In this document: positions 16,220 to 24,350 of the stretch, piece by piece
Numbering within the stretch: the stretch's first letter is position 1
Layout of the letters: the number at the start of each line of letters is the position of its first letter
Assembly (NCBI GenBank): GCA_965204155.1
Contig: OZ241971.1
Span: forward strand, 4,216,001 to 4,280,000
Direction of reading: 5' to 3'
Length of the DNA: 64,000 bases
Origin: UBA6522 sp965204155
GTDB lineage: Bacteria > Pseudomonadota > Gammaproteobacteria > Steroidobacterales > Rariloculaceae
Made by a program: the position numbers and the translations under genes
The notes under the pieces: model-generated
The model's input: only the letters and a program-made list of their open reading frames with translations
What the model was told of the DNA's origin: nothing
Database searches by the model: none

Positions 16220-18595
16220 TCAGGCGCTTGCCTCCTGCAAGGCTGCCAGCACCCGCTCCGGCGTCATCGGCAACTCCCGCAGCCGCACGCCGGTTGCGGC
16301 AAACACGGCGTTGGCAATTGCGGGTCCGGTGGTCGCCAGCCCCAGTTCACCCACCCCGCTGGGCGGTTTGTCGTTGGACAACGCGCGGACGTGAAGTTCG
16401 GGCATCTCGTTCATGCGCATGACGGGATAGTCGTGGAAGTTCGACTGGTCCACGGAGCCGGCATTGACGCTGATGCGCTCCTTCAGGGCGCTGCTGATGC
16501 CGTAGACTATGTTGCCCTCCATCTGTGCTTCGGTATTGCGGGGCGAGACGATGAAGCCGGCGTCGATGGCCATCCAGTAGCGGTGAACGGTTATGACGCC
16601 CGTTTCCTGGTTCACCGACACTTCGGCAATGCCCGCCGAAACCGAGGCGCCGCCATAATCGGACAGCGCCACACCCAGGGACGTGCCTTCCCGCGGCTGA
16701 GACCAATCCGCCATCTGCGCCACTTCTTCCAGTACAGACTGGGCCGCTGGATCGTCCCGGGTCAGGTCGAGACGAAACTGCAGCGGGTCTGAACCCACGG
16801 TGTGCGCAATCTCGTCGATCAATGATTCATTGGCAAACCGGGTGTAACTGGTCGCCACGCCTCGCCAGGCAGCCAGGCGGGAACACCGGTCCACCATGAC
16901 ATGCTCGGCGCGGATGTTGGGAATGCTGTAGCGGGTCGTTTGCGCGCCATTCATGGAAATGCCGTCGCGGTTCCGTGAGAGTCCCCAGCGCGGCTCGTTC
17001 ATGAAACTCAGGACGCTCGGCGTTGCCACACGCTGGTGCAGCGCGGTGACTTGTCCGTCGGCGTCCAGGGCCGCGCGCAGGTACTGCGCGGCCAACGGGC
17101 GGAAGATACCGTCCCGCACGTCATCCTCCCGGCTCCAGATGACCTTGACGGGCCGGCCGAGTGCCCGCGAGAGGAGCAGGGCGTCTTCGACGTCCTTTTG
17201 CCGGTACTCGGCGCGCCGGCCGTAGCCGCCGCCGATATACATCGCGTGCACGGTGATTCGGTCCACATCGGTTTCCAGCAAGTCCGCGGCCGCCATGGCC
17301 GTCAGACTCTGGGTCTGAGTGCTCACCCAGATTTCCGCGGACAGGCCGTCGGAGGACACGCTCGCAGTGGCGCTCAGGGGTTCCATTTGCGCGTGATAGG
17401 CGGGCTCCGACCGGAATACGGCTTCAATGATTCGGTCCGCCGACTGGAACGCCGGATCGATATCGCCGACATCCTGCCAAAGCGGGTTGCCGGTACTGAA
17501 GTCAAGATCCCTGGCGCGTGCCTCGTATTCGTCCAGGTCCCGCGCCTGGTCGGTGTCGCGGAACCGGGAATTTTCGCTCCAGGTCACCTGAAGGGCGTTC
17601 TTGCCCCAGATGGTGCCTTCCACGGTTTCGCCCACGACGGCGACGCCGTAGGGCAGGGTGACGACATCGGTGACTCCGGGGATTGCGCGCGCCGCGCCGT
17701 CGTCGACTTGCGTGGGCTCCTCGCCCTCCACGGGCGCCCGGAGTACCGAGGCGTAGACCATCCCCGGGATCTGAACGTCGATGCCGTATTCGGCCGATCC
17801 GTCGACCTTGGCCGGTACGTCGATACGCGGTACATCGGTGCCCAGGTAGCGGTACTCGCTCCTCGGCTTGTACTCGCTTTCGGGCACTTCCGGCAGGCTC
17901 CCGGGCACCTCTGCGGCGGCGGCGATCTGACCATAGCTCAGGGTTTGCCCGCTGGCGGCGTGGATGACCCGGCTGGGCTCCGTCGAGAGCTCGTCCACCG
18001 GTACGCCCAACTGCGCCGCAGCGGCATCGAGCAGGAACCTGCGGGCCTGTGCGCCGGCCTGGCGCATGGCATTGAAATATCCTCGAAGCGCCGCGCTTCC
18101 GGCGGTGTACATGATGGGGAAGCCGTAGTAGCCGAACGCCATCGGATTGCCGTAGGTGGGGTCGTGGCGGCTGACCGTTTCAACCCGCACGTTGTCCCAG
18201 TCGGCATCCATTTCCTCCGCCAGAACCAGTGGCACCGATGTCATGGAACCCTGGCCCATTTCGGTGGCGCCGAACTGGATGGTGATCGTATCGTCGGCGC
18301 CGATGCTGACCCAGGCGTTGGGGATGACAGCATCGTTCGCAGCCGGGCCGGACGCCGGAGCGCCTGGATCGTCCGAGTCGCCGGACGGCATGCTGCAGGC
18401 GCCGATGACTCCCGTGGCGCCCACGGTCAAGGTGACGCCCACGCCCTGAATGAAATCGCGGCGCGTTGCAAACCCGCCGGATGCGCCACTGGATTCGTTG
18501 CTTGCCTTCGATCCGCCGGAAGAGGCGATCGCTTCGCGGCTGGCCGCCGACATGCCTGTCATGGGCTGGCCGGTCAGTGTGTCGTTACGCTTCAT
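16220..18595 (-). CDS. Molybdopterin-binding large subunit, xanthine dehydrogenase/IorB-type
   Basis: Large catalytic subunit of a molybdenum hydroxylase (aldehyde oxidase or isoquinoline 1-oxidoreductase type), 791 residues. Residues about 44-67 form a Tat signal (TRRDFIQGVGVTLTVGATG), so the folded cofactor-loaded enzyme is probably exported to the periplasm with its small subunit. Molybdopterin-binding stretches include IQFGATEMGQGSMTS and MYIGGGYGRRAEYRQKD. The catalytic Glu lies in GVGELGLATTGPAIANA near the C terminus. No separate FAD subunit is encoded here, as in IorAB-type enzymes that pass electrons to a cytochrome. The gene overlaps the small-subunit gene by 11 bp. It probably hydroxylates a heterocycle or an aldehyde; the substrate is unknown. 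Confidence 0.92.
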   Translation of the reverse strand: MKRNDTLTGQPMTGMSAASREAIASSGGSKASNESSGASGGFATRRDFIQGVGVTLTVGATGVIGACSMPSGDSDDPGAPASGPAANDAVIPNAWVSIGADDTITIQFGATEMGQGSMTSVPLVLAEEMDADWDNVRVETVSRHDPTYGNPMAFGYYGFPIMYTAGSAALRGYFNAMRQAGAQARRFLLDAAAAQLGVPVDELSTEPSRVIHAASGQTLSYGQIAAAAEVPGSLPEVPESEYKPRSEYRYLGTDVPRIDVPAKVDGSAEYGIDVQIPGMVYASVLRAPVEGEEPTQVDDGAARAIPGVTDVVTLPYGVAVVGETVEGTIWGKNALQVTWSENSRFRDTDQARDLDEYEARARDLDFSTGNPLWQDVGDIDPAFQSADRIIEAVFRSEPAYHAQMEPLSATASVSSDGLSAEIWVSTQTQSLTAMAAADLLETDVDRITVHAMYIGGGYGRRAEYRQKDVEDALLLSRALGRPVKVIWSREDDVRDGIFRPLAAQYLRAALDADGQVTALHQRVATPSVLSFMNEPRWGLSRNRDGISMNGAQTTRYSIPNIRAEHVMVDRCSRLAAWRGVATSYTRFANESLIDEIAHTVGSDPLQFRLDLTRDDPAAQSVLEEVAQMADWSQPREGTSLGVALSDYGGASVSAGIAEVSVNQETGVITVHRYWMAIDAGFIVSPRNTEAQMEGNIVYGISSALKERISVNAGSVDQSNFHDYPVMRMNEMPELHVRALSNDKPPSGVGELGLATTGPAIANAVFAATGVRLRELPMTPERVLAALQEASA

Positions 18596-19049
18596 TTCCA
18601 GCCTCCTCCGCAGCGCGCTCGATGGCCCTGACGATCCGGGTGTAGGTGCCGCAGCGGCAGATATTGGTGCTCATGTGCGTCACGATCTCTTCGCGGTTCG
18701 GCTGCGGATTGTTGGCGAGAAGGTCCGCGGCGCGCATGATCTGTCCGGGCTGACAGTAGCCGCACTGAGGAACCTCCTCGTCGATCCAGGCTTGTTGCAG
18801 CGGGTGCGTCCCGTCCTCGGATAGCCCTTCGATGGTCGTGACCTGCCGGCCTTCTACTGCCGAGACGGGTGTCAGGCAGGCGTAGGTCGAGGCGCCGTCC
18901 ACGTGCACGGTGCACGCGCCGCACTGTCCGGCGCCGCAGCCGAACTTGGTTCCGGTGAGTCCGAGGTGCTCGCGCACGACCCACAGCAGGGGCGCGTTGG
19001 GCTCTGCTTCGACCGTTACGCTGTCACCGTTGAGGGTGAAGGTTGCCAT
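18585..19049 (-). CDS. (2Fe-2S)-binding small subunit of molybdenum hydroxylase
   Basis: Electron-transfer subunit of 154 residues with two [2Fe-2S] clusters. The plant-type ferredoxin motif is GCGAGQCGACTVHVDG with its downstream Cys. The second cluster lies in the four-helix domain at PQCGYCQPGQI and NICRCGTYTRI. The start is the ATG at 19049, giving MATFTLNGDSVTV, with AAGGGAG 8 bp upstream; the longer open frame upstream has no family resemblance. It has no signal peptide of its own, so it would hitch-hike through Tat with the large subunit. First gene of the Mo-hydroxylase operon. Confidence 0.95.
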   Translation of the reverse strand: MATFTLNGDSVTVEAEPNAPLLWVVREHLGLTGTKFGCGAGQCGACTVHVDGASTYACLTPVSAVEGRQVTTIEGLSEDGTHPLQQAWIDEEVPQCGYCQPGQIMRAADLLANNPQPNREEIVTHMSTNICRCGTYTRIVRAIERAAEEAGNEA

Positions 19050-19247
19050 GGCGATTCGCTCCCTTGTGGTGCCTGGATTGTCTGGATTCAAGATACGCCT
19101 GTTGACACCCGGATTCCAGCAAGGCAAGAGGCCTATCGGTGGATTGACGCGGGCCTGTACCGTGCGGTTCAAACGATTCCGCAAATTGGGATACCATTGG
19201 CCCGGAATTTGGATTCACATTCGCTGCAGGCAGCAGGGAGAACAGAA

Positions 19248-19949
19248 ATGATTGCATCAATGAAGAGAATTTCAGCCTGGTTTGCAACCCTTGTCCTGGG
19301 TTTCGCGCTCGGGGGACTTGCCGCGGCCGACACCATCGCGGTTATCGGCACGGGCAACGTCGCGGGCGCGCTGGGGACGGAGTTCGCCGCCCAGGGTCAT
19401 GACATCGTTTACGGTTCCCGCGAACCGGACCGGGATGAAGTGACGGCTCTGGTCGAGCGTACCGGCGGCAACGCGTCGGCCACGACCCAGGCCGAAGCGG
19501 TTGCCGGGGCCGACATGGTCGTGCTGGCCGTCCCGGGCGAAGTCGCCGCGGAGGTGGCGGGCAGCCTGGGGGATTTGTCGGGGAAGATCATCATCGACCC
19601 GACGAACCGCATCAGCCGGGGCGATGACGGCTTCATGCACTATACGATGGATACGTCCAACGCCGAATTGATTCAGGCTGCGGCGCCCGGGGCCAGCGTG
19701 GTCAAGGCGTTCAATGCGCTGAGCTTTCGGACGATGATGGAGCCGGGCGGCGCAGTGTCCATTCCGCTGGTGGGCGACGATGCCGACGCCAAGGCGCGCG
19801 TCGCCGAACTGGTGTCGGGCATGGGTCTGGAACCGCTGGACGTCGGACCGCTCAGCGCCGCCCACATCGTCGAGGGCATGCTGGCGATCTGGATCAACGC
19901 GCGCTCCGCGGGAACGCCGTTCGACTATCATCTTCGCCGAACTGACTGA
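19248..19949 (+). CDS. Exported F420-dependent NADP reductase-like (Rossmann) protein
   Basis: A 233-residue protein whose fold matches the NADPH:F420 oxidoreductase/ProC-like family: TIAVIGTGNVAGALG (dinucleotide-binding glycines), VYGSREP, ADMVVLAVPG, KIIIDPTNRIS and SVVKAFNALS. An N-terminal hydrophobic leader (SMKRISAWFATLVLGFALGG to AAA-DT) looks like a Sec signal peptide, so the mature Rossmann domain would start in the periplasm. ATG 19248 is preceded by GGGAG. A second protein with the same layout is at 49038-49796. It is divergent from the Mo-hydroxylase operon with 198 bp between. F420 use is not implied; nicotinamide substrates are normally absent from the periplasm, so the function is open. 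Confidence 0.82.
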   Translation: MIASMKRISAWFATLVLGFALGGLAAADTIAVIGTGNVAGALGTEFAAQGHDIVYGSREPDRDEVTALVERTGGNASATTQAEAVAGADMVVLAVPGEVAAEVAGSLGDLSGKIIIDPTNRISRGDDGFMHYTMDTSNAELIQAAAPGASVVKAFNALSFRTMMEPGGAVSIPLVGDDADAKARVAELVSGMGLEPLDVGPLSAAHIVEGMLAIWINARSAGTPFDYHLRRTD

Positions 19950-19976
19950 TCGGTCCCCGGGCAAAATCAACGATAG

Positions 19977-20001
19977 TGCCGGCGCCACAGAGGCGCCGGC
20001 A
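19977..20001. terminator. Strong GC hairpin between convergent genes
   Basis: Ten-base perfect stem TGCCGGCGCC (19977-19986) and GGCGCCGGCA (19992-20001) with a 5-base loop, between two genes that converge here. Only a weak T-run follows on either strand, so it may act as a bidirectional terminator or an mRNA end-stabiliser. Confidence 0.5.
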
Positions 20002-20035
20002 GCCGTTTCATTGAGGATCGCAAACCTGAGTGCGG

Positions 20036-20770
20036 TCAGGGCTTCTCGAACCTGAGCACGAACCGGTCCGTGCGCCCCCGGATGTCCGGATTGAAGACGA
20101 TCAGCGAGCGGTCATCGTCCGGATTCGCCAGGAAATCGCCGCGGGCAGCCAACTCGAAGCCGGCGCCGGATATTTCGTCAACGATGACGCTCTCCTCGAT
20201 CCGGTGCAGCGAATCGATCACGCCGGTGCCGGCACCTTCGGCGGCATGGTGATCGATGATTCCGTAAACGCCTCCGGGCCTTAGAGCTGCCAACACCCGA
20301 CGGTTCAGCTCGCCGCGATCTTCATCGGTCAGCCACAAATCGTGATAGGCGAGGACGATCATGACCGCATCCAGCGAGCCGTCGTCCGGTAGCGGTACTT
20401 CGTCCACCGGAGCATCGATGCGCATGACGTTTTCGAAGCCGGGTTCGCTAAGCAGAGCCGTCAGCGCGTCGGCGCCAAAACGGTCGAAGAATGGGTTGTT
20501 TCCGGCGTAGACAGCCCCTTCCGGACCAACCACCGGGGTCAGGATGCGGGTGTAATAGCCGCCGCCGGAAAGCAGGTCGGCCACGCGGGAGCCCGCGCCG
20601 ATCCCGAAGAATTCCAGCACCTGCGCCGGCATTCGTCCGGCATCCCTGGCCCGGTCTTCCTCCGAGCGTGCTTCGGCGGCCAGCGCCTCTTCCACGCTGA
20701 CTTGAGACAATGCAGGAGCTGAGATAGTAAAAACAATCAGTAAAAATATATATTTAATGTACTTTGTCAT
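20036..20770 (-). CDS. Exported SAM-dependent methyltransferase-like protein (COG4798-type)
   Basis: A 244-residue class I methyltransferase fold with an N-terminal signal peptide (YIKYIFLLIVFTISAPALS, cleavage before QV). The methyltransferase core follows: the family's predicted SAM-site motif ADLLSGGGYYTRILTP, then AVMIVLAYHDLWL and LAALRPGGVYGIIDHHA. The start is the ATG at 20770, because GGGGA lies about 7 bp upstream and the signal peptide begins there. COG4798-type 'predicted methyltransferases' with leaders are known in proteobacteria, but how SAM would be supplied in the periplasm is unclear. The base composition of the leader is AT-rich compared with the rest. Neighbours give no substrate clue. 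Confidence 0.82.
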   Translation of the reverse strand: MTKYIKYIFLLIVFTISAPALSQVSVEEALAAEARSEEDRARDAGRMPAQVLEFFGIGAGSRVADLLSGGGYYTRILTPVVGPEGAVYAGNNPFFDRFGADALTALLSEPGFENVMRIDAPVDEVPLPDDGSLDAVMIVLAYHDLWLTDEDRGELNRRVLAALRPGGVYGIIDHHAAEGAGTGVIDSLHRIEESVIVDEISGAGFELAARGDFLANPDDDRSLIVFNPDIRGRTDRFVLRFEKP

Positions 20771-20896
20771 TGTTTGATTCCCCACGGTCTGGACTGACGA
20801 AAGCGGTAACGCGATTACTTGACATGTCATATATCTTGCCGGAGTCGGCATCATCCGACAACATCAGGCCCGCTCGGGCCGCTGAATTATTCCCGG

Positions 20897-21886
20897 TCAG
20901 TCGATTCTGACCACGGTACGGCCGGTGATCGTACCGGCCATGTATCCATCGAAACACGTGGGGAGGTCGTGGAGCGTGACTTCACGGGTCACAATGCGTT
21001 CCAGGTGACGCGGCCGCAGATCGGTGGCCAGCCGCTCCCAGATCCGGTGCCTGAGCCGCGCATCCACTTCCATGTTGACCCCGATCAGGCTGACGCTGCG
21101 CAGAATGAACGGCATGACCGTGGTTGAAAGCCCGGCGCCGGCGGCAAGGCCGATGCTGGCGATGTTTCCCCATGGCCGTACTGTGCGGGTCAGCCAGCCG
21201 AGTATGTCGCCCCCCAGGTTGTCCACGGCGCCGCCCCACAGGCCGCGGCCCAGGGGTTTGGTCACCAATTCCACATTCCGGCGATCGAGAATTTCGGCGG
21301 CTCCCAGGCCCTGCAGGAAGGCGGCTTCATCGGTCTTGCCCGTCAGCGGAGACACGTCGTAACCGCGCCCCGCCAGCAGGTCGATGGCGATGGCGCCGAC
21401 GCCGCCGGTGGCTCCGGTCACGACCATGGGTCCGAGTTCGGGCCGTTGCCCATTGGTTTCCAGGCGATGCACGGCCAGCGCCGCGGTGAACCCGGCAGTC
21501 CCGATGGCCATGGCTTGCCGCGTGTCGATCCCTTCGGGCAGGTTCACCACGCGGTCGCTCTCGACCCGGACAAGCTGGGCGTAGCCGCCATCGCGGTCTT
21601 CGCCGAGGCCGCCGCCCAGCACGACGACCTTGTCGCCCGGGCGGCACCGCTCGTTGGACGAATCCAGCACTTCTCCGGCGAGATCGATACCGCCTACCAG
21701 GGGAAAGCGCCGCAGGATAGGTGCCGAACCGGTCGCGGCAAGCGCATCCTTGTAATTGATGCTGCTGTATTCGACCCGAATCAGCACGTTTCCGGGCGAA
21801 AGGTCGTCCAGGGTGAGCTCCTCCAATTCGGATCGTACGACGCCGTCGTTTCGGTGTATGCGCAGTGCGCTGAATCGTTCTGACAT
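20897..21886 (-). CDS. AcuI/YhdH-type zinc-free alcohol dehydrogenase family reductase
   Basis: Medium-chain reductase of the YhdH/AcuI branch, 329 residues. These enzymes reduce acryloyl-CoA or related 2-alkenoyl substrates with NADPH. Motifs: SSINYKDALAATG, PLVGGIDLAGEVLDSS, AMAIGTAGFTAALAV and the nucleotide-binding VTGATGGVGAIAIDLLA. Zinc ligands of true alcohol dehydrogenases are absent, as expected. The ATG at 21886 (MSERFSALRI) is preferred over a TTG three codons upstream. The gene is divergent from alr. A place in propionate or acrylate detoxification is inferred from the family only. Confidence 0.9.
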   Translation of the reverse strand: MSERFSALRIHRNDGVVRSELEELTLDDLSPGNVLIRVEYSSINYKDALAATGSAPILRRFPLVGGIDLAGEVLDSSNERCRPGDKVVVLGGGLGEDRDGGYAQLVRVESDRVVNLPEGIDTRQAMAIGTAGFTAALAVHRLETNGQRPELGPMVVTGATGGVGAIAIDLLAGRGYDVSPLTGKTDEAAFLQGLGAAEILDRRNVELVTKPLGRGLWGGAVDNLGGDILGWLTRTVRPWGNIASIGLAAGAGLSTTVMPFILRSVSLIGVNMEVDARLRHRIWERLATDLRPRHLERIVTREVTLHDLPTCFDGYMAGTITGRTVVRID

Positions 21887-21918
21887 GGTTCGCAAGTCCG
21901 GCCGGGACCGACCGTATG

Positions 21919-21946
21919 TTGGGACGCGCGTATGGTAGCCTAAAAT
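21919..21946 (+). promoter_or_regulatory. Candidate promoter for alr
   Basis: TTGGGA (21919-21924), 16 bp, TAAAAT (21941-21946). The transcript would begin about 10-15 bases before the ATG at 21967, which supports that start over the upstream ATG at 21916. Confidence 0.35.
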
Positions 21947-21966
21947 TAGTGGTTGCCGACACCGAA

Positions 21967-23037
21967 ATGTTGTCGCCGGGCGTCCTCACGGTCGATCTGG
22001 ACGCGCTGGCGAGAAACTACCGGACCCTGCGCGATGCGGCGCCGCAGTCGGCGTGTGGCGCCGTGGTCAAGGCCAATGCCTACGGACTGGGTGTGGCGCC
22101 CGTCGCGGGCCGCCTGTGGGACGAAGGTTGCCGCCACTTCTTCGTGGCCACGGCGCAGGAGGGAATTGAACTGCGCTCACTGCTGCCGGAGGCGCAAATT
22201 TTCGCATTTGAGGGCGTGCTCGAGGCTAGCGCCGACGGCGTCATCGGCGCGGACCTGATCCCCATCCTGAACTCCATCGGGCAGATCCGGTGCTGGCGGG
22301 CGGTGGGCGCCGGCCGTCCCGCGGCGATCCATCTGGATACGGGCATGTCGCGGCTCGGGCTGGCGGAGGCGGAGCTGCGCGAAGCCAGCCGGACCGGGTT
22401 GCTTGAGGAGTTGAATCTGCATTACGCACTCACGCACCTCGCCTGCGCGGACGTGCCGTCCGACCCTCTGAATGCGCGACAGGTTCGGAACTTCGGGGAT
22501 TTGCTCGCGCGTTTGCCGGAGGTCGGGACTTCAATCGGCGGGTCGGCAGGGATATTGCTGGGACCCGAATATCATGGGGATCTTGTCCGCCCCGGAATCG
22601 CGCTGTACGGCGCCAATCCGTTCGCGGGCGGCGACAGCGCAATGGAACCGGTGGTCACTCTGGAGGGCATTGTGTTGCAAACGAGGACCGTCACGAGGCA
22701 GCAAACGGTCGGCTACGGCGCCACCCACACCGTGCGCTCGGGCACACGGCTGGCGACCGTGGGCGTCGGCTATGCGGACGGGTACCCGCGCGCGCTCGGC
22801 AACCGCGGTGTCGCTTGCGTTGCCGGCACCGAGGTCCGGGTCGTGGGCCGGGTTTCCATGGACCTGATCACGCTTGACGTGAGCGAACTCGCGCCGGCGG
22901 AGGTGCGGCCGGGTGACAGGGTTGAACTGCTCGGGCGCAACGTGCCCCTGGACAACCTCGCCCGGAAAGCGGGCACCATCAGCTACGAAATCCTGACCGG
23001 GCTCGGTCCACGCTGGCAGCGGCGCTACCTGCCGTAG
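21967..23037 (+). CDS. alr: Alanine racemase
   Basis: PLP-dependent racemase that makes D-alanine for peptidoglycan, 356 residues, the typical length. The N terminus MLSPGVLTVDLDALARNYRT matches the family. The PLP-binding lysine K35 lies in VVKANAYGLGV. The second catalytic residue region is VGVGYADGYPRALGN, followed by VRVVGRVSMDLITLD. The start at 21967 gives the normal family N terminus; an in-frame ATG at 21916 would add 17 non-conserved residues and would lie upstream of the likely -10 box. It converges with a methyltransferase gene, with about 24 bp between the ends. Confidence 0.94.
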   Translation: MLSPGVLTVDLDALARNYRTLRDAAPQSACGAVVKANAYGLGVAPVAGRLWDEGCRHFFVATAQEGIELRSLLPEAQIFAFEGVLEASADGVIGADLIPILNSIGQIRCWRAVGAGRPAAIHLDTGMSRLGLAEAELREASRTGLLEELNLHYALTHLACADVPSDPLNARQVRNFGDLLARLPEVGTSIGGSAGILLGPEYHGDLVRPGIALYGANPFAGGDSAMEPVVTLEGIVLQTRTVTRQQTVGYGATHTVRSGTRLATVGVGYADGYPRALGNRGVACVAGTEVRVVGRVSMDLITLDVSELAPAEVRPGDRVELLGRNVPLDNLARKAGTISYEILTGLGPRWQRRYLP

Positions 23038-23061
23038 CAGCCCGCGGCAATAGTCCCGGCG

Positions 23062-23706
23062 CTAAGAACGGGGCGGCCCGGGAAGGGCATCGTGAGTGGT
23101 CTGTGCCCGCCGCCGCCCCACCAGTTGCGCCAGGGCAACCGTGCGGCCGTCCGGATCGGCCACCAAACCCTCGTTGTAGTAGAGCAGTTCGAATGCGGAC
23201 GCCGCTCTCCGCAGTTCGCCCGGCGCCACCCGGAATCGGGGGCTCCGCGGACCGGCGACCGCCGCGTCGGTTTGCAGGTGCATTTCGGCAATGAGGTAGC
23301 CGCCAGGCGCAAGGATGCGCGGCAGCGCTTCGACGAGAGCCGTGTCGGCATAACGAATCAATAGCGCCAGGTTGTAACGTCGATCCTCGATCCCGTCCAG
23401 GGCGCCCGAAGCCGGCTCCAGATCCGTCTCCGCGCAGGTGACGGGCAAGCTCTCCGCGTTTGCGGCGGCGCGCAGGCGGCCAAGCGCGACAGGGGAAATG
23501 TCGACGGCGTGGACATGCCAACCGCGCCGGGCCAGGAAGAGCGCATTGCGGCCGGCGCCGCACGCGATGTCAATGGCCCTGGGCGCCGCGCCTGTCACCT
23601 CGATCCGGCTTGCCCAGTCCGCCAGCAAGGTGCTCGGATGGACGCGCGCCTCGTAGGCGCCGCCGAGGTAGCGGGCGTCCCACTTTTCCCTGTCTGCCTG
23701 ACTCAC
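23062..23706 (-). CDS. Class I SAM-dependent methyltransferase (TehB-like)
   Basis: Soluble methyltransferase of about 214 residues. It begins SQADREKWDARYLGGAYE, a typical opening for the TehB/thiopurine-like group. Motif I is AIDIACGAGRNALFLA, followed by VHAVDISPVALGRL and a late strand LAPGGYLIAEMHLQ. GTG at 23706 fits the family N terminus. A longer in-frame GTG at 23763 is possible. It converges with alr. Substrate unknown; small anions (tellurite, thiols) are known for relatives. Confidence 0.85.
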   Translation of the reverse strand: MSQADREKWDARYLGGAYEARVHPSTLLADWASRIEVTGAAPRAIDIACGAGRNALFLARRGWHVHAVDISPVALGRLRAAANAESLPVTCAETDLEPASGALDGIEDRRYNLALLIRYADTALVEALPRILAPGGYLIAEMHLQTDAAVAGPRSPRFRVAPGELRRAASAFELLYYNEGLVADPDGRTVALAQLVGRRRAQTTHDALPGPPRS

Positions 23707-23900
23707 TTCAATCCCGGGCTCCCGGGCGTCGCGCCCGAGCCTGATGTCTCTTCGCCAACGCACGATCTTGCCACAAGCCCCATCCGCTCCTTCACCGGTT
23801 GCAACGAATCATTGATGCGGCTAGCCTGCGTACCATCGGCTCAGCCCCCCGACGGTAGCGGCGGGGCGGCAGAGACAGATTTTGACCAGCGAGCTGTTTG

Positions 23901-24248
23901 ATGGAACTTGCCGACAGAGACTGCATTCCCTGCCGGGGCGGCGTGCCGCCGATGGAGCTTGACCGCGCCAGGGAACTACTGGCGGAATTGGACAGGGGGT
24001 GGGCCCTGAACGAGGCGGGCCACCTGGAACGCCAGTACGGCTTTGGCAACTTTGTCGAGGCGATGGATTTTGCCAACCGCGTTACAGAAATCGCCGAGGC
24101 TGAAAATCACCACCCGGACCTGCACATCGCCTGGGCCCGCTGTGTCGTGGAAATCTGGACGCACAAGATCCAGGGTCTCACGGAAAGCGATTTCTTCTTC
24201 GCCGCGAAAGCCGACCGCGTGTTCAGGGAGGACTTCTCGCGGTCGTAG
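23901..24248 (+). CDS. phhB: Pterin-4a-carbinolamine dehydratase
   Basis: Small dehydratase of 115 residues that recycles the carbinolamine of tetrahydrobiopterin after aromatic amino-acid hydroxylation. The full active-site signature is present: ENHHPDLHIAWARCVVEIWT followed by HKIQGLTESDFFFAAK. An ATG at 23901 directly follows an in-frame TTG and is preferred. No phenylalanine hydroxylase gene is nearby, so it acts with a partner elsewhere or as the DCoH-like stand-alone enzyme. It converges with tctC. Confidence 0.93.
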   Translation: MELADRDCIPCRGGVPPMELDRARELLAELDRGWALNEAGHLERQYGFGNFVEAMDFANRVTEIAEAENHHPDLHIAWARCVVEIWTHKIQGLTESDFFFAAKADRVFREDFSRS

Positions 24249-24350
24249 CGCCGCCCGAATCGGGCACCTGTTGCTGCCTGCAGAACAAGTCCTTGCCGTG
24301 CGCAGCGGACGCGCCCACCGTTCGCCCGGCAGAACCCGCAGAAGTAACGG

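Noticed and set aside
17036..18631. 531-codon plus-strand frame across the Mo-hydroxylase large subunit
   Set aside because: Antisense shadow; the minus-strand protein carries Tat signal and molybdopterin motifs.
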